A stretch of 64,000 nt of DNA from Tolypothrix brevis GSE-NOS-MK-07-07A (lineage in GTDB: Bacteria; Cyanobacteriota; Cyanobacteriia; Cyanobacteriales; Nostocaceae): the NCBI GenBank assembly GCA_019358985.1, contig JAHHIJ010000003.1, positions 1-64,000 of the forward strand, in the 5' to 3' direction. Below the pieces are notes generated by a model that was not told the origin of the DNA, searched no databases, and saw only the letters and a list, made by a program, of their open reading frames with translations. Each line of letters starts with the position of its first letter. Positions within the stretch are counted from its first letter, which is position 1. This document shows, piece by piece, positions 1 through 8,100 of the stretch. Both the position numbers and the translations under genes were made by a program.

Positions 1-63
1 TGCGGTTGTTTTGGGATGATAGCCGAATTGCTTATAAACTTGATCTGGGGTTAAGTATTTCAT
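1..63 (-). CDS. Start of an IS607-like transposase/recombinase (partial)
   Basis: The window begins inside this minus-strand gene. Its ATG is at 61-63 and 21 codons are visible, starting MKYLTPDQVYKQFGYHP. This resembles the N-terminal MerR-like helix-turn-helix of IS607-family serine recombinases (a pattern like MKYLTP..A..YFGYHPKTL). No catalytic residue is visible because the rest lies outside the window. The identification rests on a short motif only; another DNA-binding protein is possible. Confidence 0.4.
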   Translation of the reverse strand, partial: MKYLTPDQVYKQFGYHPKTTA

Positions 64-150
64 TTAAATAGATTGAATACATTTGACCCCATTATACTCC
101 GTTATTTCGAGATTAGCTCAATCGGCGGGCTTTTGTTTGAAAAAATTTGG

Positions 151-441
151 TTATATGGGATGATTATCTTGTTGATTCGATAAATCTGTTGGAGGGCGAT
201 CGCTACTCCAAGCCCACCACACGCAACCACAGTTACAATGGTAAAATTCTTGCCATTTGCGGCGATTTTCTTCTGTAATCACAGGCGATCGCCGATTCAA
301 CCAAACTTGTTCTGCTTCTAAGCTACTTGCGTTACAGCTAGGACAACAAAACTTATGAGCATGAATTGCCTGATTTGTCCATTCAGGTGGGATAAGAGCA
401 AAAGCTTCCATGTAGCAAAAATTCGATCTTTCATTGCTCAT
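151..441 (-). CDS. Small zinc-ribbon-like hypothetical protein
   Basis: A 96-residue protein with cysteine pairs FCCPSC near residue 32 and HCNCGC near residue 69, separated by a charged helix-like stretch. Two CxxC-type pairs at this spacing suggest a single zinc ribbon, so nucleic-acid or protein binding is plausible, but I do not recognise a named family. It is divergent from the DUF3318 gene, with start codons only 20 bp apart, so the two must share a promoter region. The C-terminus is short and polar. Function unknown. Confidence 0.6.
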   Translation of the reverse strand: MSNERSNFCYMEAFALIPPEWTNQAIHAHKFCCPSCNASSLEAEQVWLNRRSPVITEENRRKWQEFYHCNCGCVWWAWSSDRPPTDLSNQQDNHPI

Positions 442-461
442 TATGCCTAATAATATTAATC

Positions 462-1076
462 ATGGAGCCTAATGTTGAAATTCGTCGTTTGTTAGATGTG
501 ATGCCGGCTTCTGGTAGAATGACAGTAAAACTCGTCAACAAACCAGAACAGCCAAAAGTGATTGATGCTTCTTTTCCCTTACCCTGGAATCAGGAGCGAC
601 CAATATATATTAACTTTGATTTGTGGCGTCGCCTAAAGAAAGAGCAACGCGACTTGCTGCTGTTGCGGACAATTAGTTGGTTGACCGGAGTAAAGTGGTT
701 TAAACCCAACATTTATCAAGGTGTGGTGGTAGCAGGTATTTTAGGCGGATTCGTGGAATCAGCGCAACAAGATGCGGTAGGTGTAGTTGTCGCTGGGGGA
801 TTAAGTGCGATCGCCTTAATTCGCATTTGGCGCATTAATAGTTCCCAAGAATTAGAATTAAATGCTGATACAGCCGCAATTAGAATCGCACTGCGTCGGG
901 GTTATTCAGAAGCTGAAGCCGCAGAAAATCTATTAACTGCAATTGAGACGGTTGCCAAAATTGAAGGACGTTCCGGTTTAAATTTTAGCGAATTAATCCG
1001 CTGCCAAAACTTACGAGCGATCGCTGGTTTGTCGGCGATCGGTGTACCTGAAAGTTACAAAAATAATCCGATGTAA
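462..1076 (+). CDS. DUF3318 domain-containing protein
   Basis: A 204-residue protein that I recognise as the cyanobacterial DUF3318 family, whose function is not known. The N-terminal part is soluble and starts MEPNVEIRRLLDVMPASGRM. A hydrophobic stretch around residues 85-120 (VVVAGILGGF, then VVVAGGLSAIALI) looks like one or two membrane segments. A helical C-terminal part follows, rich in Ala and Glu (ELNADTAAIRIALRRGY). Length and architecture look intact. It is followed within 20 bp by a fragment of rfbC sequence, so its downstream context has been rearranged. Confidence 0.8.
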   Translation: MEPNVEIRRLLDVMPASGRMTVKLVNKPEQPKVIDASFPLPWNQERPIYINFDLWRRLKKEQRDLLLLRTISWLTGVKWFKPNIYQGVVVAGILGGFVESAQQDAVGVVVAGGLSAIALIRIWRINSSQELELNADTAAIRIALRRGYSEAEAAENLLTAIETVAKIEGRSGLNFSELIRCQNLRAIAGLSAIGVPESYKNNPM

Positions 1077-1094
1077 TTCTCAAAGGTTTCTGCG

Positions 1095-1138
1095 GCTAAA
1101 TCTGGATCGTTCCAAAGAATACAGCGATCGCCTTGGGG
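1095..1138 (-). pseudogene. rfbC fragment A (44 bp)
   Basis: These 44 bases are identical to 2078-2121 inside the intact rfbC gene, in the same orientation. Neither flank continues the match. The matching part of rfbC encodes the region ending WNDPDLAI. It is too short to be functional and is read as a remnant of a second rfbC copy. Confidence 0.8.
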
Positions 1139-1189
1139 CTTCATAATTATTATTCTTTCTCCAGAGTCATAGAAGAGCGTTAAATACAC

Positions 1190-1218
1190 GTAGAGACGTT
1201 CCGGCGGAACGTCTTTAC
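1190..1218. repeat. 29-bp palindromic repeat, TTCCGGCGGAA core (copy 1)
   Basis: The arms are GTAGAGACG and CGTCTTTAC around the core TTCCGGCGGAA. It lies just downstream of the truncated PIN gene (stop at 1245-1247). The same element recurs in at least ten other spacers of the window. Confidence 0.9.
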
Positions 1219-1244
1219 AGGGTTTTGGTTTTTACGCATGTACC

Positions 1245-1502
1245 TCACTTACCTGAAATCTGCTGTAAAAAACAAATGATTTCTCGAAGTTCGTCTAAAT
1301 TTTGAATACTATTAAGTTCGGGTTTTTTCTGAGATGCCAAAACCAGACTTCTTCTTACTTCATAATCACACAGTTCAGAAGAACATACATAAACTCCTTG
1401 GGAGAGCAACCTGTAAAGCCATTGTTCACAATCATTTGCTTCGCCAAATTTATTAGGATTGGCAAGGATTCCCAGCACTCCAGAATCGATAAAAACAATC
1501 AT
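1245..1502 (-). pseudogene. Truncated PIN-domain (VapC-like) toxin
   Basis: An 85-residue ORF opens MIVFIDSGVLG, which has the hydrophobic strand and first catalytic Asp of PIN-domain ribonucleases, followed by CSSELCDYEVRR, a usual second conserved segment. PIN toxins are normally about 130-150 residues. This one stops shortly after LDELREIICFLQQ, so the C-terminal acidic residues of the active site are missing and the product is probably inactive. Its ATG overlaps the stop of the upstream gene by 4 bp, the coupling usual in toxin-antitoxin pairs. A palindromic repeat lies immediately beyond the break. Confidence 0.6.
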
Positions 1503-1876
1503 GATTGTGAATATAACTGCTGTCCGGAAAGTCGTTCTGCATCAATTATTTGCTTGAAGTCCTCAAATAATTGTTTCCTTTGTAGTGATTCTGCTTGAGA
1601 AATATTTTGACTACGTTCTATACGTTTAGCTAAGAGTGCTATAGCTGGTTGATTTTGACGTAACTGCTCATTTGAGTCCCATCCTGAGATATCCGCATTT
1701 AATTTGAGCAGTTGTTTAAGAGCATCAGCATCCCTTGATTCTAGATTAATTGGGGCAGAATAGCCCTCTAAAATTAGGTCATACTCATTATTGGTAGTAG
1801 TGGTAACTGGAAGTAAAGCAATAAAGCGAGCTAAATTTAAGATTTTGCCACTGGGAAGTTTTACTGGTGTATTCAT
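1499..1876 (-). CDS. Putative antitoxin-like partner of the PIN ORF
   Basis: A 125-residue soluble protein, MNTPVKLPSGKILNLARFIALLPV..., whose stop overlaps the PIN-domain start (ATGA, 1499-1502). The sequence contains no recognisable DNA-binding motif, but the pairing with a PIN domain is typical of VapBC-like modules. The second half is helical and charged (SQAESLQRKQLFEDFKQIIDA). The role as antitoxin is inferred from position only. Since the toxin is truncated, the gene may be a leftover under weak selection, although its own frame is open. Confidence 0.5.
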   Translation of the reverse strand: MNTPVKLPSGKILNLARFIALLPVTTTTNNEYDLILEGYSAPINLESRDADALKQLLKLNADISGWDSNEQLRQNQPAIALLAKRIERSQNISQAESLQRKQLFEDFKQIIDAERLSGQQLYSQS

Positions 1877-1989
1877 GCAAGGATTTTCAAAGCTATCTAC
1901 ATATCTATTAATTTAACCGTTTGGCAAACACTGAGAACGCAAATTGCCCAGATGAAACAATAGAAATTTCATTCATAGTAGCTTACTTT

Positions 1990-2535
1990 TTATAGGAACA
2001 AATCGGCATCTTTGAACGCTTTCCCAGCTTTGTCTTTACCAGATAAAATTGGTGATGTGACAAGATGCCAATCTATAGCTAAATCTGGATCGTTCCAAAG
2101 AATACAGCGATCGCCTTGGGGATTATAATACTCTGTAGTTTTGTAAAGAACTTCCGCAACTTCTGAAAACACCAAAAAGCCGTGAGCAAAGCCTGGTGGT
2201 ATCCAAAGTTGACATTTATTTTCAGCGCTAAGTTCGTAACCAACCCATAGACCAAAAGTGGGGGAACTTTTGCGGATATCAACGGCAACATCAAAGATAC
2301 TGCCAACAACTGTACGCACTAATTTACCTTGCGGTTGTATGATTTGGTAATGTAAGCCGCGTAAAACGTTTTGTTTAGACAACGAGTGATTGTCTTGGAC
2401 AAAGTTTAAGTTTATACCTGTTTTATCTGTAAATTTTTGGTGATTGTAGGATTCAAAAAAGAAACCGCGATCGTCTTGGAATATTTGAGGTTCTATCAAC
2501 AGGATGTCGGGGATTTCAGTGGGGATGATATTCAC
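1990..2535 (-). CDS. rfbC: dTDP-4-dehydrorhamnose 3,5-epimerase
   Basis: A 181-residue protein of the RmlC cupin family, which epimerises dTDP-4-keto-6-deoxyglucose at C3 and C5 in dTDP-L-rhamnose synthesis. Visible family features are QDDRGFFFESYN near residue 20, NFVQDNHSLSKQNVLRGLHYQ around residues 43-63 (the RGLHYQ segment carries the catalytic His), and WIPPGFAHGFLV near residue 110. Length is normal. With the nucleotidyltransferase gene at 38194 it supplies two of the four rhamnose-pathway steps; rmlB and rmlD are not in the window. It lies downstream of the polysaccharide operon but is separated from it by the AbiEii-like remnant. Short copies of its own sequence flank it at 1095 and 3179. 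Confidence 0.93.
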   Translation of the reverse strand: MNIIPTEIPDILLIEPQIFQDDRGFFFESYNHQKFTDKTGINLNFVQDNHSLSKQNVLRGLHYQIIQPQGKLVRTVVGSIFDVAVDIRKSSPTFGLWVGYELSAENKCQLWIPPGFAHGFLVFSEVAEVLYKTTEYYNPQGDRCILWNDPDLAIDWHLVTSPILSGKDKAGKAFKDADLFL

Positions 2536-2609
2536 AGTGGTTTACTCTTGTTGGTTAGGGGCTAATTCTACAGCGAAATCAGCAGCTAGCAAATATAACC
2601 CTTCCATAA

Positions 2610-3110
2610 TTATTTGGTGATGTCTTTCTGGCTTTGGAATAAAGCATCGTATCCCTCTCTTGCGACTTCTTGTCGGAGTATACGGTATCCTGCACCAACG
2701 GGACAGAGAAAGTCAATATCTTTACTTTCTCGATACTCCCCATGTTGTAAACTGATTAATGTGCGATCGCCAAAAAAAGCACCACACTCAGAGAAAAATT
2801 CAGCTTTGAGGTTCGAGAGAATGATGAGAATTTTTTGGTGTATATCCCGCTGCATCATGCCTGGAATTGTTTCCCCCTTTGGTAGTTTTTTTAACTGAGG
2901 ATATTTGGTTTTTACCTCTGTGGCTAACCAAGATCCATAGCTCTGGATGATTTCTGCTATCCACAGTAATTCTTCAGCGCTGGGTTGTCCTAATACTCCT
3001 CGATAGTGCCATCCTTGTTCGTAGCGACTCAACATTTCTGCTGGAGTTAATTGTTTGATGTCAGCAGTTTGCCAGCAGATAGCTTTAAGAAAGGGAAGTT
3101 CTGTGGACAT
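2610..3110 (-). pseudogene. Truncated AbiEii-like nucleotidyltransferase
   Basis: A 166-residue ORF with the look of the nucleotidyltransferase AbiEii/AbiGii toxin-like family: a helical N-terminal region (SRYEQGWHYRGVLGQPS), then FFGDRTLISLQHGEYRESKD followed by IDFLC, where the DID pair matches the catalytic acids. Two defects are visible. The glycine-rich motif expected before TLISL reads GDR instead of a GGG-like run, and the protein ends soon after the DxD motif although relatives are about twice as long. It is probably a dead remnant. Beyond its stop the sequence continues into the rfbC leader. Confidence 0.55.
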
Positions 3111-3178
3111 GACTACTGTTTTTTAACGACAACTTCTGCTCTTCAAATTTTACCTGAGTTTGTCAGCTTGTCTTGGAA

Positions 3179-3240
3179 ATTATAGTAATTTGTAGTTTTG
3201 TAGAGAACTTCCGCAACTTCTGAAAGCACCAAAAAGCTGT
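3179..3240 (-). pseudogene. rfbC fragment B (62 bp, diverged)
   Basis: About 56 of 62 bases match 2122-2183 of the intact rfbC, same orientation. Fragment A at 1095-1138 ends at the base equivalent to 2121, so A and B are adjacent pieces of one rfbC-like sequence now about 2 kb apart. Neither keeps a usable reading frame. Confidence 0.75.
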
Positions 3241-3334
3241 CAATAATGGTATGGACTTTTTTGCCATTTTGGCTCTATTACTCCCTTTATACTCCCAATA
3301 ATAAATGCAATGGTTTCTAAACTAGGTTTCTTTT

Positions 3335-5086
3335 TTACTCCAGCACTTTTATCTTTGGTTCACCATTCAACTGTATGAACTCTTGGCGTTTTCGGTCATA
3401 AACCCAAGCCTTAATTACAGTTTCACCTGTTGGTATAGAACTTAGAGAAACATTTGCTTCCCAGCCTGATGTATTGTAAAGACTTGAGTTTAAAGCTGTA
3501 GCAACATCAGGTCTGTTTGAATTTACAAGCCCAGTAGCAAAAAATGATTGATTTTTACCATAGGACAGTAAAATTATAGGTGGTTGTTCTTGCTGTTCAG
3601 GGAGAATAGCCCAGCCAAACAACTTTAAAGTATCGCTCTTGCGTAAATTTAAAGGTTGTTCTGTTGTTGGGGGAACGTCAATGGAACCGTGAACCTTCTC
3701 AGCTTTAGTAATAAAAGTTATATTTCGAGGAAAATCCCTAAACTCTAATTTTTCAAGAGTTTTACTCAGTTTTCGTATCTGCAATTCATCTGAGTAAATA
3801 AAATTTAAACACTTGCTAGGTGAATTACTAATAGGTTTATCTAGAAAATTTATAATTTCTAAGCAATTTTGACCTGCCTTCCTTTGAATAAAAATATTTT
3901 TGCCTTCTACAATGCTATTGGTAGAGCTAAAAATAAAAATGGATATTATAAATCCCAGGAAGAATCGTGAAAGTATATATGTATTTTTGCCTGCATCTTG
4001 CCATTTATATAAAATACATAATCGCCACAATTGTAGGCAAGATATGACTAATAACATCGAAACACTTACATACCTTGGTGCTATAGCTTGCCCAACACTA
4101 AAACCAGCTCTACCAACAGTAGTCATTAATGCAAACAAAATGGCAAACCAACCCAATGATAGCCAGGGGGCTGCTTTATTGATAAACTCTGATTGATAAT
4201 TTTTTAAACATAAAATATTAAAAAATGAAAAAATTAATAATATTATTAACCCAATAACTACAGGACTCCAAACATTTTTACCTAACGAAAAACCTATGAG
4301 AGAGAAGAAATATTGAGATGCAATTAATGGCTGGTGTAAAATAAAGAAGATGCTAGGATGTTGAGATGGCTTTTTATAACCAATAGAGTAAATAGCAACA
4401 CAAAAAGCAAAAAGTACGATCCATCCCAAAATCCTGATTTTTTTCTGTTTAGTTGTCCCTTCAATTAAGTATACTGATGGTAGTAATGCTAGCCAAGACA
4501 GTAATCCATGAGCCGACGAAAAGCTAGCAATAAAACAGCAAAGAGATGCAAGTGATAGTCTGGAATTGGGATGTACATTTTTTGGTACAGTAAGAATGAA
4601 AACTGCTAGGATTAGGAAAGTATTTATTAAGAACCAAGATATTTGAAATCCCCATAGCCAATTTTCGTACTGAATTAAAGAAAAATTTACAATACAAGTT
4701 GTTAAATTAAATAAATGAAATAATATTTTCTTATCTTTATTGTAAGTAGAAGCTGCAATTTTATATAAAAAAATGAAATTTACTAAAGCCAGTAAAAAGC
4801 TAAAATAAGTTTCCAATTTAATGTTCCACTTCGAGGAGAATGCAAGGATGGCAAATATTATTCTTGGAAAAAAGATGCGATGCTCATTGTGTTGGGTAAA
4901 AAAATCTCCGAAATTTGCAGTACCGCTATAAATTTTGCCAAAAAAATCTACCAATGCCCAATCGTCCCAAAAGGGTACGTTGACACTAAAGTTAGTAACA
5001 AACCAGAAAAGTAGAATAACTGGTAGGGAATAAGCAACTAATAAGAGTACGCTGCTTTTTTGGAATGGAATAGGTTTGTTGAACAT
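3335..5086 (-). CDS. Polytopic membrane protein, putative GT-C-type glycosyltransferase
   Basis: A 583-residue protein with about ten hydrophobic segments in its first 400 residues and a soluble C-terminal part of about 170 residues. Just after the first membrane segment it has NVPFWDDWALVDFF and then QHNEHRIFFPR. An acidic pair in the first extracytoplasmic loop is typical of GT-C fold glycosyltransferases that use lipid-linked sugars. I do not recognise a named family, so this is inference from topology and context. It is the last gene of the polysaccharide operon, 19 bp after the large glycosyltransferase. The coding sequence is AT-rich compared with the housekeeping genes. A polymerase or ligase-like role is the alternative. 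Confidence 0.6.
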   Translation of the reverse strand: MFNKPIPFQKSSVLLLVAYSLPVILLFWFVTNFSVNVPFWDDWALVDFFGKIYSGTANFGDFFTQHNEHRIFFPRIIFAILAFSSKWNIKLETYFSFLLALVNFIFLYKIAASTYNKDKKILFHLFNLTTCIVNFSLIQYENWLWGFQISWFLINTFLILAVFILTVPKNVHPNSRLSLASLCCFIASFSSAHGLLSWLALLPSVYLIEGTTKQKKIRILGWIVLFAFCVAIYSIGYKKPSQHPSIFFILHQPLIASQYFFSLIGFSLGKNVWSPVVIGLIILLIFSFFNILCLKNYQSEFINKAAPWLSLGWFAILFALMTTVGRAGFSVGQAIAPRYVSVSMLLVISCLQLWRLCILYKWQDAGKNTYILSRFFLGFIISIFIFSSTNSIVEGKNIFIQRKAGQNCLEIINFLDKPISNSPSKCLNFIYSDELQIRKLSKTLEKLEFRDFPRNITFITKAEKVHGSIDVPPTTEQPLNLRKSDTLKLFGWAILPEQQEQPPIILLSYGKNQSFFATGLVNSNRPDVATALNSSLYNTSGWEANVSLSSIPTGETVIKAWVYDRKRQEFIQLNGEPKIKVLE

Positions 5087-5105
5087 AATCTATTGTAACT
5101 TTTAT

Positions 5106-8100
5106 TTAAGACTGGCTCAAAATAACTTCTTTTGCCAGTAACCAATGCTGTTGAAGAAGATTATTATTATCAAATAATCGATACATTTTCGCGTAAGCAT
5201 TTTTTGCCAAACGATCTGATATATCTGGCTCAACTATGCATTTATGAATTGCACCAGCTAGGGCTTTAGCATCCCCTGGCTGTACTAAATAGCCTTCACC
5301 CCGGTCATTGATTATTTCTGGAATACCAAATACATCAGTGCTGATAATCTTTAATTCAAATGCCATTGCTTCTAGCAATACTCTTGGAAAAGATTCTTCA
5401 AAAGATGCACAGACAAAAATATCACTCAAGGCATAAAAATCATAAACATCTTTAGTCTCAAAATAAATAGAAACATTATTGAGCGATAAGTCTTTTATTT
5501 GACCCTTCAATAACTCCAAATAGTTACTATCTATATATGTAGTATTTCTTGCACCTACTATGAGACAAGATATATTGCCAAACTTGTCATTACAAAGTTT
5601 TTCTAACTCTTTAATAGCTTCGATAAAGATGTGTTGACCTTTCCGTTGACAGGTAGTACCAATTATGGAAATTACCAGATGCTCTTGATTAATTCCATAT
5701 TTATCTCGCAACTGATATTTCTTATGGGTATTCCGAAAATCTTCTATTTTTTGTAAGTCAATTCCTCCTGGTATGGTTCGGAAATTACCTTTGATATCAA
5801 ATTGATGAAAAATTCTGCGCGTAGCTTCAGCCTGATAAATTACTCTTGTGGCGTTGACGAAACAATCTGGCAATATTTTCTGCATAATTTCTTTAGATGC
5901 ATGACCAAAGAAATTATTGATGCTCATATCTAAACTTTGACTTTCATGAATATGCCAGATAGTTGGCAAGTTAAAGAGTTTCGCTAACTCTATACCCCAG
6001 AAACTGAGTAACGTATTACATACTACTAAGTTATATGAATTTAAATTCAGGTCATCTCCGAATTCTTGGAGACGCTGGCGATACTTTTCTAAACTTTCCT
6101 GCTGTAAAGGCAATGTTTCTTGAAAAATCCTCACCTGAATATTTAAATTCTCATACTCTTGTCGCAAAACTCCATCCATAGAAGAAATTACACATATTTC
6201 ACACCCACCTTTAGTTGCAAAATAACGAGCATAATTATAAACAATTAGTGGCGCACCTTCTAGATTTAGGTTGTGAGTAATGAAGAGAATTTTTGCTGTT
6301 GATATTCTATCTACATAACTATAATGGGAAGGATTAATAGCCATAAGCATAGAATTTATATCTAAATTTTTACTAAAGAATGGATCTATAAAATCCTGAT
6401 ATTTTTCAATAAAGTTAATATGTTCTTTAGGGTTATAACTTTTACCTCTAGATGCGCTAGTTTCGTGTATCAGGATGGCTTGAGGTGTATAAACAATACG
6501 TTTTCCCGATCGCAACACACGTAAGCAATAATCAACATCGTTATATTCAACTGCAAAATTATCTTCATCAAAGCCACCAAGTTCACGATACAGGTTGGTT
6601 GAAGTTAGCATACAAGCACCTGTCACTCCTGAAGCGTTGCGTGCTGCATGGGGTAAACAAATATAGCCTATTTCATCTTTATGCAAACGATGAAATAAAT
6701 GGTCAGCTAGTCCATTGTGGTATCCGACTACAACTCCAGCGTGTTGAATAGTTTGATCGGGATATAAAAGTTTAGCACCCACAACACCCACACCATCTAT
6801 GGACATCCAACCAACCATGTCTTCTAACCAACCTGGCTCTAAAGCTTGTATATCATTATTAAGGTGAAGCATATACGGTGTATCGACATGCTCGCAACCC
6901 AAATTCATTAATTTGGCATAATTAAAAACATCTATTTTACGTTCAGAGCGAATAACTCGACATTGCAATACACAGTCTTGTTGTAATTTTTTAAAGTATT
7001 GGTGAGTTGAATTTTCTGTTGAGCAGTCATCAATTATTAATAGTTTGACAAAGCGCGGATCTACGGTTTTTTCTAGACTGGAAACGCATTTTTTTAAGAG
7101 GTCTACTCTATCCTTTGTCGGAATAACAATTGTGACAGGATTTTCCGCTATTAGGGAATTATCCCATTTGATCTGGTGCAAACATAAGCCATATTGTTTA
7201 GCAATTGAGGGTAAAAATGTTTTAGCTTTTAAACCCCGGCGTTGAATTGCATCTTCAATAGCATTGTATGCACTATCAAATACATATTGCTTTTGCGTGC
7301 CATGTGAGGCGGTGCTGCCAGGGTGTGTTCGCCAGTGATAGCATATATAGGGGATGTGATGAACTTTATCTGGCGTTGTTTTCTCACTCACACGCAAAAA
7401 CAAATCGAGATCCTGCGCTCCCTCAAACCCCTTTCGCATTCCTCCAAGTTGATCAATTAGAGTTTTGCGGATAACTGTTAGGTGATGAGTAAAGTTGTGA
7501 GTAATTGCCATTTCAGGACTCCACGCACCCTTCATTTGTGGATCGAAGTGGTATCCAGATTCGTTTATTTTGTCTTCATCGGTATAAATCCAGTCAACTT
7601 CAGGATGGTTGTTTATACATTCGGCAACGTGTAATAGGGCATCAATAGATAAAATATCATCATGATCCAGCAACGCTACATAATCACCAGTGGCAATTTC
7701 CAATGCCGAATTAGTAGCTTCTACAATATGACCATTTTCTTGCCGAAAAACGATTTTGATCCGTGAGTCTTCTGCTATTACTTGTTGTAACAATTCTTTG
7801 ACATGAGGCTTGGTAGAGGCATCATCAGCAATGCATAATTCCCAATTTGGATATATTTGACTTCTTACTGAGTCAATCATTTCTTTGAGAAAATGCTTGG
7901 GAGTATTGTAAACAGGTACAACAACGCTGATTTTGACTCCTTTTGAAGTCAATTTTTCAGCATCTTCTCCCATCTTGCCTAAAAGATTTGATGACAATAC
8001 ATTAGTCTGAAGCCATCTTTGATATAAATCTTGGGTTTGCCAGGGATGAATTATGCCTGAGTATTTTATATCTGTATTTTGAAAATGCTGAATTTGCCTA

